A DNA stretch of 64,000 bases from NCBI GenBank assembly GCA_015143295.1, contig CM026570.1, positions 25,055,250 through 25,119,249 of the forward strand. The letters are read 5' to 3'. A program made the position numbers and the translations under genes. Source of the stretch: Tetracentron sinense. Its lineage: Eukaryota; Streptophyta; Magnoliopsida; Trochodendrales; Trochodendraceae. The notes beneath the pieces were generated by a model. The model was not told where the DNA came from. It searched no databases and worked only from the letters and a program-made list of their open reading frames with translations. Below, one piece after another: positions 28,040 through 40,000 of this stretch. Positions within the stretch are counted from its first letter, which is position 1, and every line of letters begins with the position of its first letter.

Positions 28040-31000
28040 TAGGGTCTTGGCAAACTAAAAATTCTATCTTAGTTACTTTTGTGGAATTTTATACTAAGTT
28101 AACTGAACGATAAATAAGATGCTATCAGTTCTAAATGATTCAACTGAAAAGAGAAGGAGAAAGAGTAAAGGAATCAAACACTGAGATTTGTTATCGAGGT
28201 TCGGTACTCCTGCCTACTCTCCGCCTTAAGCTCTCCTGGCTTCAAGGATTGAACTACGATCCACTATCGTACAATCTTCTTCAGGTGAAGATCAAACCCT
28301 TACAATCTCTGTTCCAGGTCGAGATTACACCTTGAAAGCAAGAGAACAGTCCTCTCCTTGCTTCACAAAGCCTTCGGCTTCAAAACACCCAAATCACAGA
28401 TTCTGGGATTTTACAGAGTGATGAAATGATTGATCTTGAATCATACACAGGCTCCTTAATGAGCTGAATAAGAATGAATACCAAGCTTCTAACTAAGCTA
28501 TATAAGAAAGAATAACAATCTATAAAAATCTCTCAAGGAGAAGAGTTGAAAAGCTCAGTTGCAGAGATTTGGGGAAAACTGAATTTTACAGAGTATGAGA
28601 TTGATTGGAATGAATGAGAATTAATGATTCAATCAATAGTAGATGAGATATCTATTATGTTTATAAATGATCTCTATTTATATCCCAAGGAAAAATATGG
28701 CCGTTGGAGGAACATTAAATGTACAAATGCCTCTTGAAAAATAGCCATTGCAGAGCATTTAATGCGCGTCCTGCTTCATTCGGTCGTTCGAATGGTTCAT
28801 TTGGTCGTTCGAATGGTGACGAAAGAAGAATCCCTTTATTAGGTCGTCCGAGTCAAATGGCATTAACTAATTCAATTTTGGTTTTGCCATTCGGCCGTCC
28901 GAGGGTCATTCGGCCGTCTGACTGGGTCATTCGGTCGTCCGCATGGATATAAATTGAGAAACAGTAGCTCACTGTGTCCAGACAGAGATTTCATCTCTGT
29001 ATTCGGTCATCTGAATGGGTCATTAGGTAGTCCGAATGGCCAAGTTCACCAGAAACATTGTTTTTCAATTCTACAACTTTTTGGGATGACTCCATGGGCC
29101 TTCTTCCTCACTTTAACAAAGATGATCACTATATTTTAGGTCCTTAGAAAGATTTTCAATATTTGTCTAAAGGCACCTAAGGTCAATCTAAGTTTTGTGA
29201 ACTTTTCAACATCCAACCTTTGAGGACTTCTTACAAAAGTCCTAAAATAAAAATGAAAACCAAAAAGATCTTCTTTGAGAGTCTTCATCTTTGATCTTGG
29301 ATCTTCCATATTCTTCAAGTAGATTGCTTCTTTTCTTAGACTTTGGATGTTTTGAGCTTTATCATTTGTGACTTGACTGGTTATTTTCATGTTAACTTTC
29401 TTGAATGATTGGCTAATGTTCTTATATCCTGTTTTTTATAAACACTCAAGGAAGACATTAGTAATACAAATATCATTTCATTATTTGAGTTATCATCATA
29501 ATCATTAGGGGTACATAAGGTTCTATCCTTGAGGCTAACAATCTCCTCCTTTTTGATGATGACACAATAATATAATGAAATGGAGATTTGCTCCCCCTCA
29601 ACCTATAATTTTAATGAAATCTTGAGGTTAGCTCCCCCTAACCATATGCATTCATATAAATTTTGGCAATTTACAACTTATATGCATATTTTAGATTATT
29701 CATAGTTATTCAAGAATATATATTATATTTCAAAAAAAATATTAAGCATGAATATCCAAACAAAATTTTTTATTCATATTAAACCAAGAGAAGTTCCACA
29801 AACATAATGAAAGACATAATGATCATATATACCAAGAGAAGTTCCACAAACATAATGAACATATATTCATTTAGTTTCAAAAAGAATTACATTCAAGATA
29901 GTACGTTTCATTTCATTTTCTCTTCTCCTCCTTGTCATCATAAAAAAAATAACAGAGCATAAAAAAAATAATTTCTCGTTGTCTTGCTTCTTCCTTAGCT
30001 TCTGTAGACGCTTCCTAATAATAGTGCCCTCACTATCATTGGAGTCACTGGAGCTAGAGACTAAGGAATGGATGATGGGGGTTTTGGATCCAGATGCTTC
30101 TGGTTGTGCTGGCTTAGATTGGCTTGGTCTCTTGATCTCAAGCACATGCTCAATCTTGATCTTTATTGCCTCAAGAGCCAAGTCTGCTACTTGAGTGGCC
30201 GTATGGTGAATAATGGGGGTCTGGTTTCCTAGAAGAGAAGACATCTAAGAAATAGTTGGACCTTGAGTCCTAATCTGCTTTTCAGTGACTTCTATCTTTC
30301 CTTTAATCATGGTCACCATATCACTCAGCTGCAATCCCTGCTCCATAGCATCTATAGCTTTCCTCTTTATCAGGGATAGTATGGAATCTACTCTGTTTTT
30401 GGTCACTTCTCCTTCTATGCTGATCTCATCCAAATGAGGCTCCAAAATCTCAGTACTCTTTCTGATCTCACCCTGAATGCTGTCCATCCTAGACTCAAGT
30501 GAGGCCAGTCTCTCTCTGGTGTCTGATTGGAGGCTCTGCAAGTTGTCTCTGGTCTCTGTCTGAAGAGCTGTCATACTAGCTCTGCTCTTTGCCTTGAAGG
30601 AGAGTATAGACTCTCTCATATCAGCTTGAAACCTCAGCTGACTCTCCCTCATCTCTAGCTGGAATTGCTCCAAGCTAGTAGCCATAGAGGCTAACAATCA
30701 CATTGTTTCTTGACCTAAATCCCTAAGCTAGTAGAAGTTCCCTCTTCTATTACGATCACTCAATTCAGTTTGGGAAATCCTTTATTGCGGGATTGTGATT
30801 TAACCTAGGACATTACTAATCTCCTTTTTGGAGTTCTTAATGGTGATTGTGAAATTTAGATAATCTTATATTTATTATTATTGCTGAAATTTGAATTCTG
30901 ATTCTCACAAACACATCATTTTAGGTTAGTTACATGGTCCTGCATCATCTTTGTTATTTGAAGAAAAAGAAGCCATGAGATACCCGTGGCTGCATTGAGT

Positions 31001-34000
31001 GAAGCAACCAAGACAAGATAGTGAGATTCTCTGATTCTCACTTGTCATCTAATGGATCAATCACACTCGTAATATAGCCAAGAGTTCCATGACTGTCGAT
31101 AAACATCTTGACCGATTGGGACCACTCCAGATCATTCCTGCCATCTAACTTCACTGTACTAATCTGCATACTTGTATTCTCAGATGGAGGAGTCAGAAAT
31201 GATGCAATCCTGGAAAACTTGTGCTTGATGATTTGCCCTGCATACCCACTAGTCCTGGACATACTGTCAATTTTAGGCTTAAAAACTACGGTAAGGGTAA
31301 ACTCGAGTTCTTTCAAACACCTCAACTAGATGGAAAACACCGCTGATTTACACAAATCAGCTTATAATTCTCCACAGATTAGGTCACCTCCATACAATCA
31401 CGTAGCATAGCCCAAACATACCCAAAACAGGGAAAAAAATCATGTATGCCATAGAAAAAAACGACATGAACCTTCAAATCTCTACCAATGACCCTGAAAC
31501 AGTGAAACTTGATTCAATACTTCCATATCAACAAACCCCATCGACTTTTGTCAATTTACCACATCAAAAAAGGCCGAACAGATCCATCCAATTGTTTGAT
31601 TCAAAACTGAATATTTTTCCCGAAGTCAAACAATTTGGGCAAATCACCATCAAGATATTCTCAGAAAATTGTGGAAAAACACCACAAATCCTCATAAAGG
31701 CTTTCTTAACAAAATCAAAAAAAAATTCTGGCCTATGAGGGGGGACAATATAACTGTTGACGTCATCCTTATGGTCATATGACATCGGTTAATGTCTTCT
31801 TTGGCCTTCTAAACTGCTGATCCTCCATTTATTTTATCGTATGCTCTGATACCAAGTAGAAATCTAGGATTTCCTGCTTTAGGGTTTGTGAGAAAGAATA
31901 AGAGAAAAGAAGAAATCAATAAAGAAGAGTAGGATTTGAATTATTGTCTCCACCCTATCTAGATCTCCTTTTATATTACTAATGAAGATGAAAGGATATA
32001 CGTGCCCTTAATTTAGTACAAAGAACGTAAAACATAAAGAGATATAGAGGGGGGACCATATAGCTACTGACGTCATCCATACGATACGATCATATGACAT
32101 CGGCTAACGTCTTCTTCGGCCTTCTAATTTGTTGATCCTCCATTTAGATGATTGTATGCTCTGATACCAAGTAGAATTCTAGGATTTCATGCTTTAGGAT
32201 TTGTGAGAAAGAATAAGAGAAAAGACGAGAATGAAGAAAGATGAGTGGGGTTTGAATTATTGTCTCCACTGTCTCTAGATCTCCTTTTATATTACTAATG
32301 GAGATGAAAGGATATACATGCTCTTAATACAAAGAATATAAAACATAAAGACATAAGGGTATTATGGTCTTATTTTGTTAGGCCCATTACAACACAGAGA
32401 TTCTTGTTTAATATTAGAACATCATCTGGTATCTTAAAGAACTGGGAGTATGCTATTATTATTTTCTTTAGGGAGGCGGGAGGGGATTATTAGTAGAGTT
32501 TGATGACTATATATTTTGATTGTGCTTTTTTAAAAATGTTTAATGAGAATTTTATAAAAAGAGGAAGATAATATACAAGAGGGAGGATTGGGGAAATTCC
32601 CACACAAACCTCAAAATACAAGAAAACACAGAAAATGAATTAAGAGTCCCAAATATTAGAAGTGAAATATGCAGTGTTCATAAACTCTGGAAGGTGACAT
32701 GACCAATTGCTAAGATCCCACTTAATAGAAGAGCACAATATAGGTAATGAGGAGTTGGACCCATTGAAAATTCGGCTGTTTCTTTCTCTCCACAATCCCG
32801 AACAGATAGCTAAAGGTGACAAGCTCTAAAGAATGTTGCCCCTACTCCCGTACGATCGCTCTGGCCAACTCAAAACGCCCATGCCCACGTCTGGTGGAGA
32901 AGTACATGATGCATGGTCTCTTCATTTCTGCATATACTGCACTGGTTTGGAATTAGCATACCTCACGTTTTCAAGTGATCCACCAGAAGAATCTTATCCA
33001 ATGTCGAGCATCCAAAAACTTGCACTTTAGGAGCAAGGGATTTTTAAATCTTCAAGGACTATAGTCACTTGGGGGAACTCTCTGCATCCTGTTCAAACTT
33101 GGATCCGTGGAAATTGGTAGTCTTGAAAATACCCCTCTAGAGTTACCCAGCCAAATCTGCCTGTCTTGGCAATCCAGGTTTGTGTGAATTTGACTAAGTC
33201 TATTAAAGAGGGGAAGATACCCCTCTCTCTCTCAGGTTTCTCCAGAAAACTAGGAACCACACAACTTCATCTTTCCTCCACTCAAAATGTCACAGACAAA
33301 GGCACCTCTTGTGGGACTCAATGAACTTTCTTTCCCTGCTCCAATCGTCCCAGATACGGACCCTGTCACCACGACCAACAATGAATCATGTCTACTCCAA
33401 GAATTGACCTTGGACCTTCATAATCCCCTTCCACACCCCGACCCTAGATTGCTTTTCCCTCCTCTACATTGTTTTACATCTTAAGGAAATATCCCTTGTT
33501 ACTCATAGGAGAGAAGGCATCTTAAAGAAACTTGAAGGTTCACAGCTATCGTTATATTAATTCATTTTGATATATCAATTGAATGTAGTTAGTTTTTCAT
33601 TTTTTTTATTGTGGAAATATAAGAAAGTGCAACCAGCTGTGTTATCTATATCTTTTTTTTTTTCATGAGTCAAACATCCGTTATCTTTTTGATTCTTAAA
33701 ATCAAGACCTTTTTTTTTTGAGTTTTTCTTTAAATAAGTTCGAGCTTATTATTTATGTCTAACTGATTATTGTCCGTTGGTCAGTAAGGAAGGACTGGTA
33801 GCTTTGGTTGAATACAATGAGAAGAAGGTATTTGAGGTGAAACTGAAGGAGATGAAATCTGCATTGACAACTCAGATAGCGGAGGAGACCGACATATCTG
33901 AAGTGATAGAAACTGTGAAGCAGCGGGTTAAGGATGCTAAATTACCTGATATTGAAGTTGTGCGCATTTTGTGGGATGTTATAATGGATGCTGTTCAGTG

Positions 34001-37000
34001 GTCTGGGAAAAATCAACAGCAGAATGCTAATGCAGCGCTGCGCCAGGTATACATTGGGCATATTTTCTCTTTGTTGCCTTTGCATAACCGTTTATATTAT
34101 AGATGTCTTATTATATAGATTATGGATTATAGGTTGATGTTTTTACATATTAACTATATACTGGATGTTTTTCTTATTGCAAAGGTCGACTTGGACGTGT
34201 TATTTTCTAATGGTTCCAGTACTTATTGATATTTTTTGGACACTGGAAAATGAAGATATACATGCATGAGCAATGCTTGATTCCTATTTACAAAGAAGAT
34301 TGTTAATTGTATCATATTAGCACTTTATTCATTTTTTTCATTTGGCCTTTTCTTTGTAAAGTGACTAATAGAATAGATATTGCATACTTAATTATGAACA
34401 ATTCATCCCTTGCATTATGACATGATACAAATTTTGTATTTCTCCTTCAAATACTTGCGGTCCTACCATTTTTCCATTCCTTCAAATCGTGTATGTTATG
34501 TCTTCTCGAACTGAGTTATCATGAACCTTGTTTGGGTTAGTATGAGTTAGCATTAACAATATATTGCCGCTGTAGTGTTCCTTATTCAATGGATGATACT
34601 ACATGTGTCAGACATGAATATGTGATAACCCTTCTAAAAAGTTCCCTGCGTAGCTTTCTTACATATTTCATGTCCATCACGTGCTCGGTTGCAGGAAAAC
34701 TAGAGAATGTTGGGGGGATGAAAATGGAAGAGAAGGACCTTAGCTACATATTTTATGGAATGAAAAGTGGAAATGAAAAAATATCATTTGGTTGCTTAGG
34801 AGTAGGATTGTTCTCATGTGAAGGATGGAGGCTTGAATTTGAAATCCTTAATAGAGGTTAACAAGGCCTTGTTCGGTAAGTGGTTGTCGCGATTCGGTGA
34901 GGATAGGGAGAGCTTATGGAGAAAAGTCATAGTTGCTAGGTATGGGGAAAAGTCATGTTGGGAGTCTAGGGAGGTGAGGGGTCCCCACGGGGTGGGGTTG
35001 TGGAAAGGTATCTTGAGTGTCTCAAAGTTGTTTTCACTTTCCACTCCATATTAGATATAAGGTGGGGAATGGGGCAGATGCTAGGTTCTAGGAGGAAGGT
35101 GCGGTCCGTCGTGTCTAAAAGATGATTTCAAAAATCTGTCTCCTAGCCTTAGATAGAAAAGCCTCAATTGAAAATTATTTCGAAATGGTGCCTAATGACG
35201 TTGTCTGGTGTCCTAGCAGCGTACAGATGCTAGAATATGGCCTAGAGTCAATGTTGGTCGATTTTGAATGAGATCATTCTTACAGTCTTTTGTCTTTTAG
35301 CTAAGGTCCTTCTCTTCCATTTTCTTATCAGATTATTTGGAAGCTTGATATTCCGTCCAAGATATCTTTCTTCGTTTGGAATGCAACACTAAATTAGATC
35401 CTGAAAGCAATCATTAGCAAAATAGAGGGCAGAGCTTGGCAAACCGCTACTATATGTACCTTTAACTAGAAGAATTGGTGGATCACTTGCTTCTACTCTG
35501 TCCTTATGCTTCTATTATTTGGGGTAATTTTCTTCCTTGCCTGGGGTTGGGTCTTCCCTTTTTTCTTTTTGGGATTTCTTATCTTATTGGTCCTCAGTTA
35601 GTTTGGGGCCTCTTGGGCAATTATTTAGTATCTTCTCCTAGGGCTATTTCATGATCTATTTGAAAGGAGATCAATAGGAGTGTTTGAGAATTACTCTATC
35701 TCTACACATGGCTTTGCATGAGGGTCAGATATTTTATTCTAGCCTGGTGGCTGGTGCTCCATCCAAACATCAGGATGTTGATGTCTTGATAGCCTAGTGG
35801 GTTGATGTAGGTGGCTAGGAATTTCTATGGCTATTTTTTAATGGCTAGTTAGTAAACAATCAAAGGAGACTTGATGAAAGTGATGGAAGGAATTTCTTTC
35901 CAAGGGGAGGTGAAATAAGACATAAAATGCGACTTTCATTACCCCTTTTTTTCAAAAATAATGGGCAGAGGAGCTTAAGGATTTCGGGTGTATCAGCTTA
36001 GTAAGCAGTATCTAAAACATTTTGGCGAAAGATTTAGCTTCATGTTTCATTAGGTGATATGAAAGGTGGTTGGTGATTTTAGGGAGCCTTTGCTAGGGGT
36101 AAGAAGTCGGTGGATGGGTTTATAATAGACAATGAGTGTATCAATCAAGCGTGGAGGGAATTCTATGCAAGATTGATTTTTGAGAAGGTGTACGACCAGG
36201 TGAAGTGGACTTTTCTAGACTATTTGTTGGAGCATATGGGTTTTGTGGTGAAATGGAGAAGTTGGGTTGGGACTTGCCTTCGCCAAGGGTGTCATCTCAT
36301 CTCCTCTTCTTTCTATTATGTTGCTAGTGACCCTTGGTGGCTGAGGGGAAGACTGAGGACATTGCTCTTGTTGAAAGCATTGTTCAAAATGTCGGTATCG
36401 GGTGCCGTATCGATAAGTCCAAATCATGATACGTATCATTGTATCAGACCGTATCGGATGGATACGGCTGAAAAAATCAGGTAACACTAAGAAACGCTTA
36501 GATACGCAAGGAAAAACTTTGATATCTTGCGTAAAAACTCTTTTAATGCAAATATAAGCTTAAAAAACTAAATGTTTTGGACCTTGGTTTCTTGGAGGCA
36601 AAGGATTGAGGGTTTTGAAGTTCTGAGTAGCTCTCGAACCGCCTACGCTTATGGTCCAATCCCAAACCATGAATCTTCCAGGAAATGATTCGGTTGTGCG
36701 TTATTGACCAAACAATTTTTCCCTCTCCTTCCTACTAGAATCCCGCACCTTTCCCTGAGACCGGGAGAAGTGGAGCGAAGTAGAAAGCTGCCGGAGTTCG
36801 CTCGCTAACCTCTTATTCCTCTGTTCAACCTCTCCCTCAGAATCTCTTTCCTGCCTAAACCAATTTTAGGTTCAAGGGAACAGAATAGAGCCTTAACCTC
36901 ATCTTCATTGCCCACATAAGATAGACACAAGATTTCCCCCAAACAATGCAATTTTATCTAATACCGAGATCTGTTTTGGATCTTCGATATCAACTCCACC

Positions 37001-40000
37001 AGCCCATCAAATGATACCCCCTGCCCTCTCGCAGAGGGAAAACACGATGAGTTCCTGGACCTTGACAAAGGGGATGGCCTATTCTCAGGGAGAACCCCAA
37101 CTGACCTATGACGACCAGGATGGTTTTCCAATTCATCATCAGGCTAACGGTTAATAAGTTCTATAGACAAAGGGCAAGTGTGATTACTCAATGCCTCGGC
37201 TACCAGCTTCATCCTCATCAAAGACGGGATGGTGATAGTAGCAAGGAAAGAGGGGTGGTATTTATCTTGCACTGGAGAGCGAATCAAATCATCTGCAATG
37301 TCCTGACCACAAGAAGTCAGAGGTGGAGAGAATTCTGGTCTGCTTCCAACCATGCCTATGTCCTCAATTCCCTTGTCGTCTGCACCCGACATTACTTCCG
37401 TAAAACAAGCTGGGTTGTCAGGAGGTAGAGCCAAAGCAGAGGGGTGTACGGTGTACCACTGATAGACTGACACTAGTGTCCTCTTCTTCCACTTATAGTC
37501 AAACAAAGTTGCTGTTATTTGCAAAACAAGCCTGAACCTTTGTCAGCTCAACATGTAGAGGGACCACCAAAGACGCCGCTAATCCTCGTTTAGGCATGCT
37601 AAATAGGGGCACCCCACTATCCTCTAAGGGGCCCAATTGGAGGAAACCATTTGATAGAGGTGTACGACACCCAACTCCCTTCTCGTCTTGACCTGAACAA
37701 CAATCTCTTGCATTGGCACTAATGTTGGCCCAACTGGAGGCCCATCATATTCGTTGGAATGGGTTCTATTGGCCCACCCAAACAATCTGCACCAAGATTA
37801 TCTTCCTTATGCTACTGCCCCTAATGTGGTCCCCACTCCTAGAGTTGGGATCGTCTCCAACGACCCCAGCTGATTCTAATCCCTTGTCCATTTCTAATTC
37901 ACATGACAGAAAGGGGATGATCTTCTTCCTCGTCCACTTTCTTTCCCTTTTCCTGATAGTTTGCCTCTTGCTTTGAAGAGTTTGTTTGGAAATCTGCAGG
38001 GCAGGGTCAGCCAACTCAGCTTTTGTCAACCTCTCAATCAATCTGGAATGGGAAGCAAGTTTCTGAAGCACTGGTGAGAGACTGAAGGTCAGCTCTTCAC
38101 GTACGGACGCTGGGAAGAATACACCTCTGTTTCAAATTTTGAATCCCTATCCATTTGCCAGTGCCAGAAGTCTCTTGGATCGTCGGAGAAGTCGATCTCC
38201 TCAAACTTCAGTACATGGATGGATAACTATCATATGAAAATATCACCTGTATGGAATTCTCATTACACGAGGGATGCAATCTCTACTTGTCGTCAATTCC
38301 TTGATTTGAGCTTCTTGAAAATCCAACAGAGTTGAGGTTCTCAGATCAATTTCCAGTCCCTCCACCACAAACCTCCCCGGTTTTCGAAAGGTTTTCAGTT
38401 TTCCACAGATGCAAAGGGAGACTGTGAATTCCAAACCATGGTTCAAAATATCGGTATCGGTCGCCGTATCGGTAAGTCCAAAATTGGATACGTATCGGGG
38501 TATCGGCGTATCAGTTGGATACGGCGGAAAAATTCAGGATACGCAAAAAAAAACTTAGATACGTAAGGAAAAACTTGGATAACTTGCATAAAACATCTTT
38601 TAATGCAAATATAAGCTAAAAACAAATTAAATGAAGACTTCCAACTACATTTAAATATGTATGAAAATACAAACCATAGTTACTTAACCAAGTGATAAAA
38701 TCTCACTTGCATTCATAAATCAAAAATATGAAAATACATAGACCTTTGTATTCACAAATCATGTTATATATAAGATAGAAGCTCAATACCACGTTGAACT
38801 TCGTGCCGGTTCATACTCTATCATTGTGGGATTAGGAATTGAGTAGAGCGATATATTATAAGTGGTCCAGAGATGATGACACCACTGTGTCCAAGTAATC
38901 ATCGTACGGTACATGCATGCCTAGGTACATTTGTACATATGCCTGTTGCTGAGTCGTGATTTGTCTATAATTGTCAGTCGAAGACTGGGACTGAGCATCA
39001 TAACTAGTCGCTCCTGATAAGTAGGGTTGGCTTGGAGCATCATAACCAAGGGGATAACCTTATTTTCATATTAATATCTAAAGTAAATGAAAGTAAAATC
39101 AAGTTAAAATCATTTACTTAAATAATATATTATGTAAATAAGTTGTGTGTATTAGGTTTGTATTGTGGATCCTAGTATAAATGGAAGAAGAAAAAAAATT
39201 AACTGAAAAATCTCCGTATCGAGTGTATCGGCCCGATACAGTGTAGGTTTTTTTTCCAGCGTACCAGTGTATCGGGTAGCTCCAAATAGAATACGTATCT
39301 GCTCGTATCGTTCGATACGTATCGATATTTTAAACCATGTCCCAACCAAAATGAATCTCTTAGCAGACTATGAGGTATTCCATTTGAATTTGGCCACCAA
39401 CGCTTCATGGAAATGGTTCCACCATCCGGTAGAGACCATGGCTTAGCCGCAGAAAGATCTCTCAACATAGAAAGCGTTTAATAAAAAATAATCCTTTATT
39501 CTGTTCGTAAGGACGATGAGTGGTTTGTTCATCCCTCGACAGGAGATTGTTAATTGCATACTCCCTTTCCGACCAACTTCCCCACAAATTTGTAAAAATG
39601 CACACTATGGCCAGATCCCACCAGCTCGCCGGAAGGGATTGTTTGACACAATGCAGGGAAAAAGTGGTGATTGGGAGAGGATGATGCTCGTGGGTTGAAA
39701 TTTTTGTTTGGCTGGTTTTGACTTAGGAGGATATTCCTGATTTTGAGTAGGTAGGAGAGTATGAGGGATGAATGTTTTTAAGGCATCTAACGCCCCATGC
39801 CAACCCACACCTTTGAGGCCCATAGGGAAGATTATGTCTTCTTACTTCTTCTTCAGGTATTGCCAAAAGTGATATGAAAGCTCCATTTTGGTTGAACTTT
39901 CGTTCCAAAATGAACACCATGGACAAACATTCGCAACAGTCAACTTTGTATTTGTTTATCTTGTTCTTCACACAATCCTCTAAAAATCTGATAAGCCACC

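Larger units (their letters stand above)
27983..30696 (-). mobile_element. copia family X remnant with deleted 5' LTR, gag and pol
   Basis: Flanked by perfect ATCAC duplications (27978-27982 and 30697-30701). In minus-strand order it has only about 10 bp of a 5' LTR (TGTTAGCCTC, 30687-30696), then the end of the accessory ORF, a polypurine tract (29541-29556) and a full 3' LTR (27983-29540). Everything between the first LTR bases and the accessory ORF is gone, yet both outer ends are intact. Confidence 0.85.
23310..30947 (+). mobile_element. Non-autonomous Ty3-gypsy element lacking the pol core
   Basis: Plus-strand element with 5' LTR 23310-24695, a TGGTATTAGAGC primer site at 24700-24711, gag, an integrase C-terminus with chromodomain, and a 3' LTR 26762-27982 continued at 30702-30947. 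Perfect 5-bp duplications TCTTT flank it (23305-23309 and 30948-30952). The gag ends about 90 bp before the integrase tail, so protease, RT, RNase H and the integrase core are missing. A copia X remnant sits inside the 3' LTR. Confidence 0.9.
26762..30947 (+). repeat. 3' LTR of the gypsy element, split by a copia insertion
   Basis: The two LTR parts are 26762-27982 and 30702-30947. The gap holds the copia X remnant with its 5-bp target duplication ATCAC on both sides. A small tandem duplication (ATGAGAGCTTTT units) lies at 27230-27290. Confidence 0.88.
17971..32394 (-). mobile_element. Ty1-copia element A, old, interrupted by later insertions
   Basis: A minus-strand copia element with short LTRs (about 225-230 bp) at both ends, TGTTGTAAC/TGTTGTAAT starts, a CGAGGGGGAG polypurine tract next to the 3' LTR and a TGGTATCAGAGC primer site at the 5' end. 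Gag, integrase, RT and RNase H fragments follow in copia order. Removing the hAT-like element (19451-20434) and the gypsy element (23310-30947) restores continuous gag and pol homology across both breaks. It is the oldest layer of the nest in intron 5 and is full of stops. Confidence 0.85.

Noticed and set aside
37108-37428. 106-codon plus-strand frame
   Set aside because: No recognised domain, and it overlaps probable LINE ORF1 remnants on the other strand.
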